Of a stretch of 64,000 nucleotides of DNA, positions 26,507 through 35,739 are shown piece after piece. Positions within the stretch are counted from its first letter, which is position 1. Every line of letters begins with the position of its first letter. Position numbers and translations under genes: made by a program. A model generated the notes under the pieces. That model was not told the DNA's origin, ran no database searches, and was given only the letters and a program-made list of their open reading frames with translations. The stretch is taken from NCBI GenBank assembly GCA_000432835.1, contig FR890375.1, forward strand, positions 62,001 to 126,000, read 5' to 3'. The stretch comes from Clostridium sp. CAG:417. Lineage in GTDB: Bacteria > Bacillota_I > Bacilli_A > RF39 > UBA660.

Positions 26507-28210
26507 ATGATAAAAAACAAACCTAGTGGAACAAAGATTGTTGTTTTAGGAGGTTTAGGTGAAGTCGGCAAAAATATGTATTGTGTAATGCATGGTGACG
26601 ATATCGTTATTATTGATGCCGGGGTAAGTTTTCCAGAAAGTGAATTGATGGGTGTTGATTATGTACTTCCTGATTTTACTTTTTTAAAGGAAAATGAAGA
26701 GAAAATTAGAGCGTTATTAATTACACATGGACATGAAGATCATATTGGTAGTATACCTTTTTTATTACAGAGTATTAATATACCTGCTATTTATGCTCCT
26801 CGTCATGCAAAAGAGTTAATAGCAGTTAAACTAGGGGATCGTAATATTAGATATGATAATTTATATGCTTATACCGATGATACTAAATTAAAGTTCGGAG
26901 AAATTGAAGTAGAATTTATCTTAATTACTCACTCAGTACCTGATTCACATGGTATTTGTATTACTACTCCTGATGGTAGAATTGTAACAACGGGTGATTT
27001 TAAATTTGATCTTACTCCAATTGGGCCAATGGCTGATTTATATAAAATGGCTACTCTTGGGCATGAAGGAGTTGATTTACTAATTAGTGATTCTACTAAT
27101 GCTTTAAATGAAGGATTTTCAACAAGTGAATCTAAAGTTGACAGTGCTTTGAACGAAATGTTTGATCTTTATCCACAACAAAGAATAATTATTGCCACTT
27201 TTGCTTCCAATATCTATCGTGTAAAACACATTTTTGAAACTTGTTATAAACACAATAGAAAAATATGTGTGTTTGGTAGAAGTATGGAAAATAATATTAA
27301 AATTTCAATCGAAGGTGGTTATATAGATCACAAAGAACTATTAATTTCACCAGATGAACTTAGCCATTATAAGCCTGGAGATGTTACTATTTTGTGTACT
27401 GGTTCTCAAGGAGAGCCTTTGGCAGCACTTTCTCGTATGTCTAATGGTAATCACAAGTATGTAAAATTAAGACCAGATGATATAGTTATCTTTTCATCAA
27501 GTACTATTCCTGGTAATGCTTTAAGTATTTCAAAGATCATTAATAAGTTATGTTTAAACGGTGTATCTGTTTATACAAATAAATCTCTTAGTGGTCTTCA
27601 TACTTCAGGACATGCTAATGAAGAGGAGTTAAAATTAATGATTAGGTTAATTAAGCCTAAGTATTTAATGCCTTTCCATGGTGATTATCGTATGTTAAAA
27701 CATCATGCTAATTTGGGAATTGAATGTGGTATTCCTAAGGAAAACACTTTTGTACTAAAAAATGGAGATTCCCTTGATTTAGTTAATCATGTTATTACTA
27801 AAGGTAAGAGCATGCCTGGTGCTGATATATATGTAGATGGTAACAGAATTGGTGAAATTGGTGGAGCAGTTATACGTGATAGAAAAATAATGGCTAATGA
27901 CGGAATATTAGTAGTAATAGTTAATGTAGACATGAAAAAACATGAATTACTAATCAGACCAAATATTACTACTCGTGGATTTATACAAATAAATGAAAAT
28001 GAGGAACTATTGAAAAAAATAGAAATGTATGCTGATAAAATAGTAAAAGAACAACTAAAAAATACTCATTCAACATTTGCAAGTATTAAATCTTGTCTTA
28101 CTGCAGAGTTAATTCCTTATATAAATGAGTTAACTGGTAGAAAGCCTATTATTTTACCAATAATTTTAGATATTAAAAAAGAAACTAAAGTCGAAACAGA
28201 GACTGTTTAG
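26507..28210 (+). CDS. rnj: Ribonuclease J
   Basis: 567 residues. Metallo-beta-lactamase/beta-CASP fold with zinc motif HGHEDH (74-79), later motifs THSVPDSHG and TGDFKFD, beta-CASP block SSSTIPGNA, and a C-terminal domain. It combines 5'-3' exonuclease and endonuclease activities in mRNA decay and 16S rRNA maturation. Only one paralogue is in the window and I cannot tell J1 from J2. The AAGGAG site lies 13 bases before the ATG, a rather long spacing, but an in-frame stop just upstream excludes an earlier start. Its end overlaps the convergent gene at 28185 by 26 bases. Confidence 0.95.
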   Translation: MIKNKPSGTKIVVLGGLGEVGKNMYCVMHGDDIVIIDAGVSFPESELMGVDYVLPDFTFLKENEEKIRALLITHGHEDHIGSIPFLLQSINIPAIYAPRHAKELIAVKLGDRNIRYDNLYAYTDDTKLKFGEIEVEFILITHSVPDSHGICITTPDGRIVTTGDFKFDLTPIGPMADLYKMATLGHEGVDLLISDSTNALNEGFSTSESKVDSALNEMFDLYPQQRIIIATFASNIYRVKHIFETCYKHNRKICVFGRSMENNIKISIEGGYIDHKELLISPDELSHYKPGDVTILCTGSQGEPLAALSRMSNGNHKYVKLRPDDIVIFSSSTIPGNALSISKIINKLCLNGVSVYTNKSLSGLHTSGHANEEELKLMIRLIKPKYLMPFHGDYRMLKHHANLGIECGIPKENTFVLKNGDSLDLVNHVITKGKSMPGADIYVDGNRIGEIGGAVIRDRKIMANDGILVVIVNVDMKKHELLIRPNITTRGFIQINENEELLKKIEMYADKIVKEQLKNTHSTFASIKSCLTAELIPYINELTGRKPIILPIILDIKKETKVETETV

Positions 28211-28613
28211 TTTCTTTTTTTATGTCCATTAAGCTTTTATATTTGACTGATGTCTTATTTTTTTCTATTTCCCTTATTCTATTTTTTAATAACTCTAATT
28301 CTCCTACTTTATATAAATATGTAAATTCAAATAAGAGAGAAGTATTTTCATTCATTACTATTTTTTGTTTCAAATAGTAATCAAATAGGTGACCTATTTC
28401 ATGTATAGCTATACTTGTAGTATAATGATTTTTTGGTCTAGGAATTCTAATATTAACTTCTTTCGAATCATTTTTATAGATGCCACATAAGTCAATTCCA
28501 AATTCATCTATTAAATCATCACTTATTATTTTTGTATGTTCAGGAATAAATTTATAGAAGTCATTATCACCTAGATCTAATTCTTGTAATATAGTAATTA
28601 ATTTAGTAATCAT
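28185..28613 (-). CDS. Small HEIGH-motif (zincin-like) protein of unknown function
   Basis: 142 residues, soluble. AIHEIGHLFDYYL (residues about 70-82) carries the HExxH zinc motif with His and Glu of zincin metallopeptidases. The third zinc ligand is not obvious. The rest, RIPRPKNHYTTS before the motif and a Lys/Glu-rich helical end, matches no family I recognise. It starts 17 bases after the RNase Y stop with no visible ribosome site, and its 3' end lies inside the convergent RNase J gene. A proteolytic role is plausible but unproven. Confidence 0.7.
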   Translation of the reverse strand: MITKLITILQELDLGDNDFYKFIPEHTKIISDDLIDEFGIDLCGIYKNDSKEVNIRIPRPKNHYTTSIAIHEIGHLFDYYLKQKIVMNENTSLLFEFTYLYKVGELELLKNRIREIEKNKTSVKYKSLMDIKKETKQSLFRL

Positions 28614-28618
28614 TTTAT

Positions 28619-28663
28619 AAAAAGAGAAACTACTTAGCCTCTTCTTGAGCTCGTGTTTCTCTT
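28619..28663 (-). terminator. Possible terminator/attenuator at the end of RNase Y
   Basis: Nine-base arms AAGAGAAAC (28622-28630) / GTTTCTCTT (28655-28663) with a 24-base loop, then about five T on the minus strand. It covers the last RNase Y codons and precedes the HEIGH gene. Confidence 0.45.
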
Positions 28664-30186
28664 ACAACTGTTATTTTTATAGTACCTGGATACTTTAATG
28701 TTGTTTCAACTTTCTCTTTTATTTCTCTAGCTATCGTATGAGCCTTTAGGTCATCAACTTCTTCAGGTTTTACTATTACTCTTAATTCTCTACCTGCTTG
28801 AACAGCAAAGGATTTTTCTACACCCTCTATTTCGTTACCTACAGCTTCTAATTGTGATAGTCTTTGAATATAATTTTCAAGTGAATCGTTTCTTGCTCCT
28901 GGACGTGAGGCGCTTAAACTGTCGGCAATTGCAACTATACTTGAAATGATACTTGTTGCTTCTGTATCACCATGATGTGATTCAATAGCGTTTATTACCA
29001 CTTCATTCTCGTGATATTTTTTAGCTATTTGTGAACCTAATTCTACGTGGCTTCCCTCTAAATCATGATCTATGGCTTTTCCAATATCATGTAGTAGGCC
29101 TGCTCTTTTAGCTAAGTTAACATCTTCATCAAATTCTCCAGCTAAGACACCTGCAAGTTCTGCCACTTCAATGGAATGAGTTAAAGCATTTTGACCATAA
29201 CTTGTACGGAAATGAAGTTTACCAACTAATTCAACTAATTCGGTATCCATCTTTGTTATACCTAATTCGAATAAGGCATCATTACCATATTCCATCATTT
29301 TTTGTTTTAAGTCCTTGCTAGTTTTGTCATAAATTTCTTCGATACGTGTAGGATGAATTCTACCATCCTTTATAAGTGTTTCTAGTGTTAATCTAGCAAT
29401 TTCACGGCGTAGAGGATCAAAACTTGATATGACTACAGCCTCTGGAGTATCATCAATTATTAAATCAACACCAGTAATAGCTTCTATTGTCCTAATATTT
29501 CTTCCCTCTCTACCAATAATTCTACCTTTCATATCATCATTAGGTAAATTGACAACCGTGATTGTTTGTTCATTAGCAATATCAGCTGCATATCTTTGCA
29601 TCGCTGTTACTATTAGATTTTTGGCATTTTTATCAGCCAACATCTTAGCTTCTTGTTCTTGCTCTTTTATATATGTCGCTACTTCCTTTGACATATTTTG
29701 TTTTACTTCATCCATAAGTAATTCTTTAGCTTCTTCTTTGCTGAAATTTGCAATTTCTTGTAATAGTTTCAATTGTTCATTTTTTAGTTCTTCTACTTTA
29801 CTTTTTTCATCTTGAATTTCATCAAATTTATTATTTAATCGTTCTTCCTTTTCGTCTAACAAAGTCTCTCTTTTCTGATATAGTTCATCTCTTTTATCCA
29901 TGTTCTTTTCACGTTGTAAAAGTCTATCTTCAGTTTCCTTTAAATCAACTTTTTTTTCTTTTAGTTCTTTATCAAATTCAAGTTTTAGACGATGAGTTTC
30001 TTCTTTTTGTTCAAGAATTCCTTCTCTTTTTATTTTCTCTGCTTCTTTGCGAGCTTTTTCTAGCATTTCTTTTATTTTGTTCGTTGTTTTTGTTCTCCTA
30101 ATATAACTTAGAAGTATAATTAGGAAAATGCCCAAAATTAATCCAATTAAAATTAGTAAAGCGGAAAAAACAATTTGTTTATTCAT
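28630..30186 (-). CDS. rny: Ribonuclease Y
   Basis: 518 residues from the ATG at 30186 (GGAGGAAAAG upstream). The in-frame GTG at 30198 sits within the ribosome site. An N-terminal membrane helix (about 5-28), a long charged coiled coil (30-200), a KH domain with GRIIGREGRNIR, an HD domain with HDIGKAIDHD and a C-terminal region match RNase Y, the endoribonuclease that starts mRNA decay in low-GC Gram-positives. It acts at the membrane and partners RNase J, encoded nearby in the opposite direction. Confidence 0.96.
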   Translation of the reverse strand: MNKQIVFSALLILIGLILGIFLIILLSYIRRTKTTNKIKEMLEKARKEAEKIKREGILEQKEETHRLKLEFDKELKEKKVDLKETEDRLLQREKNMDKRDELYQKRETLLDEKEERLNNKFDEIQDEKSKVEELKNEQLKLLQEIANFSKEEAKELLMDEVKQNMSKEVATYIKEQEQEAKMLADKNAKNLIVTAMQRYAADIANEQTITVVNLPNDDMKGRIIGREGRNIRTIEAITGVDLIIDDTPEAVVISSFDPLRREIARLTLETLIKDGRIHPTRIEEIYDKTSKDLKQKMMEYGNDALFELGITKMDTELVELVGKLHFRTSYGQNALTHSIEVAELAGVLAGEFDEDVNLAKRAGLLHDIGKAIDHDLEGSHVELGSQIAKKYHENEVVINAIESHHGDTEATSIISSIVAIADSLSASRPGARNDSLENYIQRLSQLEAVGNEIEGVEKSFAVQAGRELRVIVKPEEVDDLKAHTIAREIKEKVETTLKYPGTIKITVVRETRAQEEAK

Positions 30187-30279
30187 CTTTTCCTCCACTC
30201 TAGAATATATTTAAAATATTAGCAATATTTAAACCATAATCTAATTCTATTGTAGATGTCATTTTTAATTGTGTCAAGT

Positions 30280-31707
30280 TTAATGTTTTTCATTATCTTG
30301 GAAAAAATTTTTTATTACTTCATAGTCGGAATAGTAAACCTTTTTATCTTTTATAGCCATATACTCATCGCGACCTTTACCAAGTATCGCTACTACATCA
30401 CCGGCTTTTGCCATAGTAAGAGATTTTTTGATTGCATTTTCTCTATTTTCTTCTTTCTCATAGTTATTTTTTTCTATTAATTTGGTTAAGTCAGAAATAA
30501 TATCAGAGACGTTTTCATTTCTTGGATCATCCATGGTAAATATTACATGATCGGATAATTGCGATGTTATCTTGCCCATAGCGGATCTTTTTTGCTTTTC
30601 TCTGCCTCCGGCACTTCCAATTACTGTAATAATTTTATTATGTTTTAACTTCTTTAAAGTAGATAAAATGTTCTTTACACCATTTTCTGTATGGGCATAG
30701 TCTAAAATAATTGTAAAGTTTTGTCCAAAGTCTAGCTGTTCAAATCTACCATTTATTGTATTAATACTTTTGATTCTTTTGATGATAGTTCTAGGAGGTA
30801 GTCCCAATAAAAGGGCACAAGCAAAAGCAGCTGTTATATTATAGGCATTGTACTCACCAACTAGATTTGTTGTTATATGATAGGATGTATTTTTGTGTAA
30901 AATGTCGAAGTGTGTCGACATATCTTTACATTTAATATGACAAATTGCGAAATCACAGTTAGAGCTTTTTCCATAAGTGTAAATTTTACCTCGACTTACT
31001 TTACGTATTTCTTCTGCATGTTTATCGTCATAATTTAAAATACATATGCCATTCTTCTTTACTTTCTTAAATAGTTTGGCCTTAGCATTGACATAATTGT
31101 CTATATTCTTATGAATATTTAAATGATCTTCTGTGATATTTGTTAGTATGGCAACATCATAATTAAATTTGTCAACTCGACGATGCAGGAGTGCTTCACT
31201 TGACACCTCCATCGAAACAGTTTTACATCCTGCTTGACTAAGTATTGATAAAAAGTTGTATAATTCTTCCATTTCTGGAGTAGTATTATTTAATTTAAAA
31301 AACATTTGTTGATATTCTAAGCCATTTGTACCTATATTACAGCAGTTTAATTCATCTTTTAGTATATTATATATTATAGTTGAGGTAGTAGTCTTTCCAT
31401 CTGTTCCTGTTATACCTATAAACCTGAATTTTTTTTCTATATGGTTATAAAATTTGAGGCATATTTCTTCTAAGGCTTTATTTGTATCTTTCACGATGAT
31501 TACGGGAACATCAACATCTACTTTTTTTTCACTTATAATAGCGGAAGCTCCATTAGCTACAGCTTCACTTATGAAGGCATGATGGTCACAGTTGTAACCA
31601 TGAACCGCTATAAAGAGATCTCCTTTCTTTATTTTTTTAGAATTTGTTTTTATTCCATATATCGGAATATTATATTTACATTTTATTAACTCATTTAATC
31701 TTTTCAT
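30280..31707 (-). CDS. murE: UDP-MurNAc-tripeptide synthetase MurE
   Basis: 475 residues. ATP-binding loop GITGTDGKTTTS (98-109), the Y..AK lysine region (K209) and the C-terminal motif DDPRNE (393-398). The Arg in this motif is typical of meso-diaminopimelate ligases, whereas lysine-adding MurE usually have DNPA-type sequences. So mDAP peptidoglycan is likely. The first Asp of DDPR replaces the common Asn position partly (DNPR to DDPR). It adds the third residue of the stem peptide in the cytoplasm. It stands between recA and rny, away from the usual mur cluster. Confidence 0.93.
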   Translation of the reverse strand: MKRLNELIKCKYNIPIYGIKTNSKKIKKGDLFIAVHGYNCDHHAFISEAVANGASAIISEKKVDVDVPVIIVKDTNKALEEICLKFYNHIEKKFRFIGITGTDGKTTTSTIIYNILKDELNCCNIGTNGLEYQQMFFKLNNTTPEMEELYNFLSILSQAGCKTVSMEVSSEALLHRRVDKFNYDVAILTNITEDHLNIHKNIDNYVNAKAKLFKKVKKNGICILNYDDKHAEEIRKVSRGKIYTYGKSSNCDFAICHIKCKDMSTHFDILHKNTSYHITTNLVGEYNAYNITAAFACALLLGLPPRTIIKRIKSINTINGRFEQLDFGQNFTIILDYAHTENGVKNILSTLKKLKHNKIITVIGSAGGREKQKRSAMGKITSQLSDHVIFTMDDPRNENVSDIISDLTKLIEKNNYEKEENRENAIKKSLTMAKAGDVVAILGKGRDEYMAIKDKKVYYSDYEVIKNFFQDNEKH

Positions 31708-31730
31708 ACTATAGATTATGTTCTTTAAAG

Positions 31731-31762
31731 AAAAAGGTCAACTTATCATTTAAGTTGACCAT
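31731..31762 (-). terminator. Terminator of recA
   Basis: Ten-base arms GGTCAACTTA (31736-31745) / TAAGTTGACC (31751-31760), then on the minus strand a U-rich end (plus A run 31731-31735). Confidence 0.85.
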
Positions 31763-31765
31763 AGT

Positions 31766-32794
31766 TTATTTATTCTTTTCTGTACTAGTATTTTGAGATA
31801 TTCCATAGAATTCTCTTACTTTTTCCTCTATTTCTTGTGTAAGTTCAGGTGTTTCTTTTAATAAGAGTTTAACATTTTCTTTTCCTTGACCTAATTTTTC
31901 ACCTTCATAACTATACCAAGCGCCAGTTTTTTCTATGATTCCGGCTTCTACACCTAAATCGATTATTTCACCTTCTCTACTTACACCTTCACCATACATT
32001 ATATCAACAACAGCTGTTTTAAATGGAGGGGCTACTTTATTTTTAACTACTTTAATGGTAGTTTTATTACCAACGACTCCATCTCCCATCTTTAATTGTT
32101 CATTTCTTCTTACATCTAATCTAATTGTTGAATAAAACTTTAGGGCTCTTCCTCCAGTTGTTGTTTCTGGATTGCCAAACATAACACCTACTTTTTCACG
32201 TAATTGATTAATAAATATAGCAATAGTATTTGTTTTACTAATAGTTCCAGATAGTTTTCTTAGAGCTTGAGACATTAATCTAGCTTGTAAGCCAACATGG
32301 GAGTCACCCATTTCACCGTCAATTTCTGCTTGTGGCACCAATGCTGCAACTGAGTCTATTACTATGATGCTTATGGCCTCACTTTTTACTAGGGCATCAC
32401 ATATTTCTAGAGCCTGTTCACCTGTATCTGGTTGTGATAAAAGTAGCTCATTAATGTTTACTCCTAACTTTTCTGCATATACAGGATCAAGAGCATGTTC
32501 TGCATCTATAAAAGCAGCTCTTCCCCCTGTTTTTTGTACTGATGCAATTGCTTGAAGAGCAAAAGTTGTTTTACCACTTGACTCTGGTCCATAAATTTCA
32601 ATAATTCTTCCTCTTGGATATCCACCTACACCTAGGGCAATATCTAAAGATAGACATCCACTAGATACTACATCAACTTTCATATGTTGATTTTCCCCAA
32701 GTTTCATTATAGATCCTTTTCCAAATTGCTTTTCAATATCACTTAAAATTTGATCTAAATCTTTATCCTTTTTTGTTGTGTCTGCTTTTTTCAT
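31766..32794 (-). CDS. recA: Recombinase RecA
   Basis: 342 residues. Walker A GPESSGKT (69-76), Walker B IIVIDSVAALVP, loop L2 region FINQLREKVGVMFGNPETTTGGRALKF and the usual short acidic-ended C-terminus. It forms filaments on ssDNA for homologous recombination and LexA cleavage. No clear LexA box (GAAC-N4-GTTC) was recognised in the 170 bases upstream. The gene is between pgsA and murE, close to the order in Bacillus (pgsA-cinA-recA-rny) with cinA missing. Confidence 0.98.
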   Translation of the reverse strand: MKKADTTKKDKDLDQILSDIEKQFGKGSIMKLGENQHMKVDVVSSGCLSLDIALGVGGYPRGRIIEIYGPESSGKTTFALQAIASVQKTGGRAAFIDAEHALDPVYAEKLGVNINELLLSQPDTGEQALEICDALVKSEAISIIVIDSVAALVPQAEIDGEMGDSHVGLQARLMSQALRKLSGTISKTNTIAIFINQLREKVGVMFGNPETTTGGRALKFYSTIRLDVRRNEQLKMGDGVVGNKTTIKVVKNKVAPPFKTAVVDIMYGEGVSREGEIIDLGVEAGIIEKTGAWYSYEGEKLGQGKENVKLLLKETPELTQEIEEKVREFYGISQNTSTEKNK

Positions 32795-32956
32795 AAAAAC
32801 CTCCTAGTTTTTCGTTACATTTTAATTTTACATGAGAACAAAAAAAATTGCAAGATATTTTTCGAACAAATTTTCGTAATTTTGCAATTTGAGGCTGAAT
32901 CATTACATTTCATATAGTTTATTATCATTTTGATAGGATATTTATGTTAAAAATTA

Positions 32957-32994
32957 CAAAAAGAACTATTATTCATTTGCGAATAATAGTTCTT
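32957..32994 (-). terminator. Terminator overlapping the end of pgsA
   Basis: Fourteen-base arms AAGAACTATTATTC (32961-32974) / GAATAATAGTTCTT (32981-32994), then T on the minus strand. The stem contains the last codons and stop of pgsA. Confidence 0.85.
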
Positions 32995-33562
32995 TATTTA
33001 ATAAGTAATACTGTATACCACTTACCACTGATAAGACTGTTGCAATTAATAATAAGAAATCAGAAACATTAATTGGTATTAATTCAAATGGTAAATTATA
33101 GAAAAATGCAAGAGTTGTTCCTATCATTAATGTAGCAGTTTTTAATTTTCCACTTTTAATTGCGGCAACGACTTTTCCCTTACTAGCAGCTTGCATTTTA
33201 ATAGCATCAACAAATGTATCTCTAAGTACAGTTACTACTGGTACTATAATTGGTAGCATTCCTTTATATGCTAAAATAATCAATACTGAATTAACAAGAA
33301 TTTTATCAGCAATAGCATCTAACATTTTTCCTAAGTCTGTTACCTGATTATTTTTTCTAGCAAGGTAACCATCAACAAAGTCAGTAATACTTGCTAGGAC
33401 AAAAATTATACCAGCAACTATATATTGTAGACTAATAATAATTGTACCTACTTTAAATTGCGGCCATTGAAATCCAATAGAATAAAATGGGAAAATCAAA
33501 ATTATTATAACAATAAATGTTGCTATTATACGTGATACAGTTAGTTTTGTGGGTAAATTCAT
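32969..33562 (-). CDS. pgsA: CDP-diacylglycerol-glycerol-3-phosphate 3-phosphatidyltransferase
   Basis: 197 residues, five to six membrane helices. The CDP-alcohol phosphotransferase motif is seen as DGYLARKNNQVTDLGKMLDAIAD (D-G-x2-A-R-x8-G-x3-D-x3-D, about residues 65-87), with both metal-binding Asp pairs intact. It makes phosphatidylglycerol phosphate, the precursor of membrane PG. The ATG follows GTAGGAGG and overlaps the RodZ-like stop in an ATGA arrangement. Confidence 0.94.
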   Translation of the reverse strand: MNLPTKLTVSRIIATFIVIIILIFPFYSIGFQWPQFKVGTIIISLQYIVAGIIFVLASITDFVDGYLARKNNQVTDLGKMLDAIADKILVNSVLIILAYKGMLPIIVPVVTVLRDTFVDAIKMQAASKGKVVAAIKSGKLKTATLMIGTTLAFFYNLPFELIPINVSDFLLLIATVLSVVSGIQYYLLNKELLFANE

Positions 33563-34059
33563 ATTAGGCCTCCTACTTCATTTACTTTAATAATATTTTT
33601 TAATTCACTAGTTCTTGGTGAAGTTTTGGAAACATGATGTACAACAAGTATTGTTATAATAGTTATAAGTATTAAAATACCTCCCACTATTCCAACAATT
33701 GGCCATATGTTTATCTTTCTTTTATGCTCTATTGTATAAGGAGACTTAATTTTATTTTCCTGTTCTTTTGACTCTTCTTTTTCTCTAGCAATTCTAATAT
33801 CGTCTAAAGATATTTTAGAAGTATGTTCAAATAAAAATTCATTGAACTCATCAATAACCTTGTCTGGATTAAGCCCTAAATACTTAGCATACATTTTTAT
33901 TTGTTGTTTGAGCTTATATACATCTTTAAATGCTCTAGTATTACCACTTTCTATATTTTCAAGTTGTGTTACGGAAATATTCATATCATCTGCTGCTTCT
34001 TCTAAGTTAACACCATTTTCTATTCTGGTTCTTCTTAAATAACTGCCTAATTCTTTCAC
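33559..34059 (-). CDS. RodZ/YmfM-like protein: cytoplasmic HTH plus one membrane helix
   Basis: 166 residues from a GTG at 34059, six bases after AAAGAGGTG. An in-frame GTG at 34068 lies in the ribosome site. An N-terminal helix-turn-helix domain (GSYLRRTRIENGVNLEEAAD, residues about 5-75) of the HTH_25 type, a charged linker, one membrane helix (about 118-140) and a short outside tail. RodZ links MreB filaments to the wall synthesis machinery. The extracellular part is much shorter than in B. subtilis YmfM. It is coupled to pgsA, as in Bacillus. Confidence 0.85.
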   Translation of the reverse strand: MKELGSYLRRTRIENGVNLEEAADDMNISVTQLENIESGNTRAFKDVYKLKQQIKMYAKYLGLNPDKVIDEFNEFLFEHTSKISLDDIRIAREKEESKEQENKIKSPYTIEHKRKINIWPIVGIVGGILILITIITILVVHHVSKTSPRTSELKNIIKVNEVGGLI

Positions 34060-34091
34060 TTTTAACACCTCTTTATTAACAAATAATATTT

Positions 34092-34434
34092 ATAAGCCAT
34101 GTTCCGTCCTCTTAATAAGAGTGACAAACATCTATCTACCGATTACTCGGTCCCTAACTTAGTTCTTATTACCTCGTTAAAGCTCCCCTACCATAATTTG
34201 GGTTTCTCACTCGTGGAGTTTACCTCGTTTCATTTCCGGCTTTCGCCTTATTCGTCACTGCGGCACTTTATAAAAAGAAGTCATATTCTAGGAACTTAGA
34301 CTTCTTCTTAGTCGTTAGAATCATCTACCTTAGGTTATTTTTTCCCTAAGCACGAACACTACAGACGTCACAGCCTGTGTGAGCATGGACTTTCCTCAGC
34401 TCTCCAGGCACATAATAATATGTGGGAGAACCGC
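34092..34434 (-). ncRNA. rnpB: RNase P RNA
   Basis: On the minus strand the conserved P4 5' half GAGGAAAGTCCATGCTCAC occurs near 34396-34380 and the matching 3' end GGACGGAACATGGCTTA ends near 34092. Other typical blocks are present: the AACGAGGTAA region and GAAACCCAAATT followed by the GGTAGGGGAGC segment. Ends are estimated from conservation. The catalytic RNA of RNase P, which matures tRNA 5' ends. It lies 12 bases after gpsB, as in B. subtilis, and 32 bases before the RodZ-like gene. Confidence 0.93.
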
Positions 34435-34446
34435 GTTTGTCAAATA

Positions 34447-34830
34447 TTATTCATTACTATTATCATCCTGGTTATAATTATCTTTGTTGTAACTAGTTCT
34501 ATCAGCCTTACTTACTCCATATACTAATTTTTCCAACCTAGCTAGTCTTCTCATGATATCAACGTTAGTAACTTCAGGAGAATCATTATTCTTAACTATC
34601 TCAGCATTAATTCTGGCATTACGAAGTTCCTGTTTTAAATTCATGTTTTCAGCTAAAAGATCATTTTTTTCTTGTTCCAAGTTATTAATAATCTTATAGA
34701 ATTGTTCATAATCAGTAATTATGATATCTAGAAATTGATCAACTTCTTTAAGACGATACCCTCTAGTATCTATTTTAAAGTCCTTTTCTAAAATATCTTG
34801 TGGTGTAAGTGTTATCTTATTTTGATACAT
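34447..34830 (-). CDS. gpsB: Cell division protein GpsB
   Basis: 127 residues. The N-terminal DivIVA-like membrane-binding domain (LTPQDILEKDFKIDTRGYRL, then KEVDQFLDIIITDYE) continues into a coiled coil, and the C-terminal motif VDIMRRLARLEKLVYG is the trimer-forming domain that distinguishes GpsB from DivIVA. An Asn/Asp-rich tail follows. GpsB coordinates penicillin-binding proteins with division and elongation, probably with PBP1 and EzrA encoded nearby. Followed directly by rnpB. Confidence 0.93.
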   Translation of the reverse strand: MYQNKITLTPQDILEKDFKIDTRGYRLKEVDQFLDIIITDYEQFYKIINNLEQEKNDLLAENMNLKQELRNARINAEIVKNNDSPEVTNVDIMRRLARLEKLVYGVSKADRTSYNKDNYNQDDNSNE

Positions 34831-34908
34831 CCTCTATCACCAATCCCTTACGCTATTATTATTACAAATATTGCTAATTTTGTCAATTAGTTGGGGATGT
34901 TTTGAATA

Positions 34909-35007
34909 CTATTTATTTTTTAAAAATATACTTTTTTCTTTTAGCTTTATATAATTTATGTCATCTATCATCTTATTCATAGTAAAAATAACTTCTAAAT
35001 ATTGCAT
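34909..35007 (-). CDS. Possible small ORF upstream of gpsB
   Basis: 32 codons, ATG at 35007 and stop at 34909, with GGTGAT seven bases before the ATG. The peptide begins MQYLEVIFTMNKMIDDINYI and ends Lys-rich. No homologue is recognised, and it could be chance in AT-rich DNA. Confidence 0.2.
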   Translation of the reverse strand: MQYLEVIFTMNKMIDDINYIKLKEKSIFLKNK

Positions 35008-35105
35008 ATTTATATCACCAAGAGCATTGTATAATATTTTTTATTCTTTGTAATAAATTCGACAAAACTAGATTATTTTTTCAAAAAAAATTATATAAAA
35101 AACGA

Positions 35106-35134
35106 TGGAAAAATATATATCAATATAGTATAAT
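35106..35134 (+). promoter_or_regulatory. Sigma-A promoter of recU-ponA
   Basis: -35 TGGAAA (35106-35111), 17-base spacer, -10 TATAAT (35129-35134), 17 bases before the recU ATG. Confidence 0.55.
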
Positions 35135-35151
35135 ATATCGTAGGTGATGAG

Positions 35152-35739
35152 ATGAATTATCCTAATGGTATAAAGAAGAATTTTAAAAGTTCTAATTTTA
35201 TTAACTACGCTAATCGTGGAATGAAGCTTGAAGATGATTTAAATATTACTAATAATTATTATAGAGATATGGATGTTGCTTATATATACAAGAAACCCAC
35301 GCCTATAAAAATTACTAAAGTAAATTATCCATCGCGAGATAAAGCTATGATTAAAGAAGCTTTCTTCGATACGCCTTCTACTACCGATTATAATGGTATT
35401 TATAAGGGTAAGTATGTAGACTTTGAAGCAAAAGAGACAAATTCATTAACTTCTTTTCCGTTGAATAATATTCATAAGCATCAGATAATACATCTAAACA
35501 ATATAGCTCGTCATGGGGGAATAGCCTTCATTATAGTTAGATTTACGATGTTAAATGAAACATACTTATTATTTCAAAGTGATGTTCAACATTTTTTAGA
35601 TACACAAAAGAGAAAATCAATTCCTCTAAGTTATTTTAAAGAATGTGGATATTTGTTGAAAGATAAATTTAATCCAAGAGTTGATTATTTAGAAATATTA
35701 GATAAGGTTGGAGGAATTATAAATGGCAAAAAGAATTAA
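35152..35739 (+). CDS. recU: Holliday junction resolvase RecU
   Basis: 195 residues. The nuclease core reads PSTTDYNGIYKGKYVDFEAKETN (about 82-104), which carries the catalytic Asp and Glu-x-Lys of the RecU fold. The next block, HKHQIIHLNNIARHGGIAFIIVRF, is also typical. It cuts four-way junctions after RecA strand exchange and helps chromosome segregation. It overlaps ponA by 17 bases, as in most Bacilli. Length matches the family (about 200). Confidence 0.95.
   Translation: MNYPNGIKKNFKSSNFINYANRGMKLEDDLNITNNYYRDMDVAYIYKKPTPIKITKVNYPSRDKAMIKEAFFDTPSTTDYNGIYKGKYVDFEAKETNSLTSFPLNNIHKHQIIHLNNIARHGGIAFIIVRFTMLNETYLLFQSDVQHFLDTQKRKSIPLSYFKECGYLLKDKFNPRVDYLEILDKVGGIINGKKN

Larger units (their letters stand above)
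34831..35151. other. AT-rich intergenic region between gpsB and recU
   Basis: About 320 bases, divergent, very AT-rich. It holds the recU promoter at 35106-35134 and a possible 32-codon reading frame on the minus strand (34909-35007). Nothing else was recognised. Confidence 0.6.

Noticed and set aside
29429..30101. Two plus-strand reading frames rich in Leu/Phe/Ser opposite RNase Y
   Set aside because: They are complements of the charged coiled coil and have no start signals.
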